NCBI RefSeq assembly: GCF_018326425.1
Contig: NZ_AP024601.1
Span: 1-64,000, forward strand
DNA length: 64,000 nucleotides
Reading direction: 5' to 3'
Source: Polycladomyces abyssicola
GTDB lineage: Bacteria > Bacillota > Bacilli > Thermoactinomycetales > JIR-001
Below, piece after piece: positions 61,654 to 64,000 of this stretch (the first letter of the stretch is position 1; each line of letters starts with the position of its first letter). The position numbers and the translations under genes were made by a program. Under the pieces are notes generated by a model. That model searched no databases and had not been told where the DNA came from. It saw only the letters and a list, made by a program, of their open reading frames with translations.

Positions 61654-63122
61654 AAAAAGCATCCCGCATCGAAAAGATCGCGGCCCGCTGCTGGAATGTG
61701 TTAAATGAGGGGAAGCCGTTCACCCCCGTGTTTGTCGTCGGGGTATTTGTATTGTATCAAGCGCTGTGGGGGACTTTCGACGCAGGGGCGATCGGATGGG
61801 CGCTCTTGTTGGCGGTGCCGTTGTTCGCTGTGATATACCGGTACGATTTCCCCCTTCATCTGCGCTGGTATCTTTGGCCTCCGGCCGTTATGTATATCGG
61901 CTGGCTGGGCGGATTTTCCCTTGAATTGCAGTTGTGGGCAATGGGTTGGTACTTTTTCTTTACCGTGATCTTTTGGGGAACCATTTACTATCATCTGCGT
62001 ATCGGAATCCCGCTGGACAATTACAAGCGGTTCTGGCGTCTGGTGTTGAAAAACAGCGATTCCACCAGCGGAAACGCACAGGAGCAAATCCCGAAAATCG
62101 TGTTGCTGTTGGCGTACCTGCACTCCGCTGCGCAATCGGTACCCGGGGATTGGCAGGCTGCGTTTGGACCGTTGGGATTCACCGCTGGGTTTGCGCTTTA
62201 CGCATACGGGGTGCATCGTGCATTTTTCGACTGGCGTCCCGAAGAACCGGAGCAATTCACATCTACCCCGCTTCCGAAGCATCCGCCGGCTCGCCGCGTC
62301 ATTCTCGTGGTGATTGACGGTTGCCGCAAGGACCGGTTGGAAGAGGCGGATACGCCGTTTTTGGACTGGCTGAAGCGGACGGGTACGGAGTACACGCGCA
62401 TGGAGACCATTTATCCCGCACGGACGGTAGTCTGTTTTTCCACGATGTTTACCGGGGCGTATCCGCGTGATCACGGCATCACGAGCAACATGGTGTGGAA
62501 ATTGGGCGTCCGATGCGAGAGTGTTTTTGACAAACTGCGGGAAGCGGGAAAAACGGGACGCTTGTTGGGGATCGCTCATCTGGTGGACGCTTTCGGTGAT
62601 GATGTGGATACGGTAACCGCGGTGATGAAGAACGATGAAGCTGACGCGCACATCATGGCCAGAGCTCGTCAGATCATGGAGGAAAAACAGCCCGATCTTT
62701 TGGCCGTACAGCTGATCGCCACTGACCAGACGGGGCACAGCCGTGGTCCGCTGTATGAGGAGTACCGGGAAAAAATTGAAGAAGCCGACCGGCATATTCA
62801 GTCGTTTTACCAGTGGTTGAAAGAGAAAGGCTATCTGGAAGACGCCCTGTTTATCGTGTGCGCTGATCACGGACAATCCGACGGAATCGGCGGTCATGCC
62901 CATCTGGATGAGGGGGAACGTTTTGTGCCGTTCATCCTGCACGGACCGATGGTTCGTGAAGGACACCGTGTTGATGCACTCCGCAACCTGACTTCGGTCA
63001 CGCCGACCATCTGCTATGCGTTGGGGGCTCCCTATCCTGACCGGTCGCGTGGGCCCGTTTTGATGGAAGCGTGGAAACCGGAAGCATGTGTGTCCGCATC
63101 GGCAACGGGCGATGGTTCTTGA
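61650..63122 (+). CDS. Membrane-anchored alkaline-phosphatase-superfamily phosphodiesterase
   Basis: This 490-residue protein has four or five N-terminal hydrophobic segments (to about residue 190) and a C-terminal domain of the alkaline phosphatase/nucleotide pyrophosphatase superfamily. Metal-site motifs are VVIDGCRKDRL (Asp), the nucleophile region TVVCFSTMFTGAYPRDHG, ATDQTGHSRG (Asp, His) and CADHGQSDGIGGHAH (Asp-His, His). The nucleophile is probably one of the Thr/Ser in this block. It could transfer or remove phospho-groups on cell-surface polymers. GTG 61650 overlaps the epimerase stop. The combination with sugar enzymes suggests envelope polysaccharide or lipid modification. Confidence 0.85.
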   Translation: MKKASRIEKIAARCWNVLNEGKPFTPVFVVGVFVLYQALWGTFDAGAIGWALLLAVPLFAVIYRYDFPLHLRWYLWPPAVMYIGWLGGFSLELQLWAMGWYFFFTVIFWGTIYYHLRIGIPLDNYKRFWRLVLKNSDSTSGNAQEQIPKIVLLLAYLHSAAQSVPGDWQAAFGPLGFTAGFALYAYGVHRAFFDWRPEEPEQFTSTPLPKHPPARRVILVVIDGCRKDRLEEADTPFLDWLKRTGTEYTRMETIYPARTVVCFSTMFTGAYPRDHGITSNMVWKLGVRCESVFDKLREAGKTGRLLGIAHLVDAFGDDVDTVTAVMKNDEADAHIMARARQIMEEKQPDLLAVQLIATDQTGHSRGPLYEEYREKIEEADRHIQSFYQWLKEKGYLEDALFIVCADHGQSDGIGGHAHLDEGERFVPFILHGPMVREGHRVDALRNLTSVTPTICYALGAPYPDRSRGPVLMEAWKPEACVSASATGDGS

Positions 63123-63219
63123 ACCAGATCGGTTCTAAGGTTTGTCTGGTCATAACGTAGGAAGTATGGATCAGTCACACCCGATGGCATCATAAATGAA
63201 ACAGGACGAAAGGAGGGAT

Positions 63220-63954
63220 ATGACGGTGCTCTTGTATGTAGTGATCCCGGCGTGGAATGAGGAAGAATCAGTGGGAACCGTGATACGGAAAGTACCCCGC
63301 CATTTTCGCCCGGATGTGGAGGTAAAGGTGCTGCTTGTTGACGACGGTTCGACGGACGGAACGGTGGAAGCTGCCAAGGGAGCGGGAGCGGACGAAGTTC
63401 TCTCGTTTCCGCAAAATCGGGGATTGGGTGCTGCTGTCCGCGAAGGATTGAAGGAAGCGTGGCGTCGGGGTGCCGACGTGGCGGTAATGATCGACGCCGA
63501 CGACGAATATCCCGCCGACGAGATCCCGCAAGTGGTGGCACCGATTCTGAACGGGGATGCCGATTATGTGATGGGTTCACGGTTCAAGGGAACGATCCGC
63601 GGGATGCGTATGCACCGGCGCTTGGGGAATTATGTATTTACCCTGTTGCAGTCGCTGTTGCTTGGTCGATGGATTTACGACGGACAGTCCGGGTTCCGGG
63701 CGTTCAGCCGGGATGTGTTGAGAGATATGGAGATCATCCATGACTACAACTATGCTCAAGTGATGACCCTTAACATTGTGCGGCAAGGTTACCGGATGAT
63801 GGAAGTTCCGATCACTTACAAGGTACGGGAAACGGGGGAATCCTTCATCAAGGGTTGGACATATCTGAGACGGGTGATTCCGGCGATTTGGCGGGAGATG
63901 CGCCGCCCCGTCAAGCAAAGGAAAGAAGGGGAACTGGGACGGGATCGGGTGTGA
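63220..63954 (+). CDS. Family 2 glycosyltransferase (DPM1-like)
   Basis: This 244-residue GT2 enzyme has VVIPAWNEEESVGTVIRK, LLVDDGSTDGT, QNRGLGAAVREG, the DxD-type MIDADDEYP and GSRF, closest to polyprenyl-phosphate mannose or glucose synthases. Such an enzyme could supply the lipid-linked sugar needed by the membrane glycosyltransferase at 57936. AAGGAGGG (63210-63217) is very close to ATG 63220; GTG 63226 is better spaced and ATG 63196 is upstream, so the start is uncertain. No C-terminal membrane segments are seen. The window ends 46 bases after its stop. Confidence 0.9.
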   Translation: MTVLLYVVIPAWNEEESVGTVIRKVPRHFRPDVEVKVLLVDDGSTDGTVEAAKGAGADEVLSFPQNRGLGAAVREGLKEAWRRGADVAVMIDADDEYPADEIPQVVAPILNGDADYVMGSRFKGTIRGMRMHRRLGNYVFTLLQSLLLGRWIYDGQSGFRAFSRDVLRDMEIIHDYNYAQVMTLNIVRQGYRMMEVPITYKVRETGESFIKGWTYLRRVIPAIWREMRRPVKQRKEGELGRDRV

Positions 63955-64000
63955 CGGAGTTTGTATACCCTCCGTTTCGTCAACAATGCGGATAAGCCCT

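Overview
The window is the replication-origin region of a spore-forming Firmicute of the order Bacillales. The gene order dnaA-dnaN-yaaA-recF-remB-gyrB-gyrA-yaaC-guaB-dacA-pdxST-serS, then tadA-SRP RNA-dnaX-ebfC-recR-bofA-rrn-csfB-yaaO-tmk-darA-holB-ricT-yabA-yazA-rsmI, is the Bacillus subtilis origin order with a few insertions. The fairly high G+C, the frequent GTG and TTG starts and the accessory genes fit a thermophilic Thermoactinomycetaceae-like lineage, but that family assignment is inference. bofA, csfB, abrB and a PAS histidine kinase indicate sporulation.

Region by region. 1-9300: dnaA, an oriC with DnaA boxes, DnaA-trios and an AT-rich unwinding region, then dnaN, yaaA, recF, remB and both gyrase genes. 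9385-11220: two leftward genes (a YvbH-like PH-domain protein and yaaC) with two perfect DnaA boxes at the yaaC 3' end. 11415-17768: guaB, dacA, the pyridoxal phosphate synthase pair pdxST, and serS behind a T-box leader. 17962-21725: tRNA-Ser, a small DUF1540 gene, asnB, a LexA-box-controlled 38-residue peptide gene not described in the families I know, tRNA-Arg and a methyltransferase-like gene. 21897-26937: a NERD-helicase, a TetR regulator and a large YhgE/Pip membrane protein with its operator. 26970: a parS-like ParB site. 27232-30864: a Zur-regulated zinc uptake operon followed by zur and tadA. 30952-37345: tRNA-Ser, large SRP RNA, histidine kinase, dnaX, ebfC, recR, a CPBP protease and bofA. 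37375-42492: one complete 16S-23S-5S operon without spacer tRNAs. 42673-48950: csfB to rsmI. 48951-52578: a degenerate stretch, a GlcNAc-type PTS transporter coupled to a TIM-barrel-like gene, and leftward abrB. 52860-55682: a NurA-HerA nuclease/translocase pair. 55860-63954: a Fur-box-driven FTR1 iron permease, a structured leader, two helical exported proteins around a membrane glycosyltransferase, then an epimerase, a membrane phosphodiesterase and a GT2 glycosyltransferase.

The most interesting unexplained signals are: (a) the LexA-box/38-residue amphipathic basic peptide at 20653-20833; (b) a structured intergenic element present twice (2954-3100 and 23906-24050) with compensatory stem changes; (c) the structured leader at 57008-57162 that can hide the next ribosome binding site; and (d) the paired DnaA boxes at 10174-10194. 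All product calls come from reading motifs and recalled family resemblance; no database search was run.
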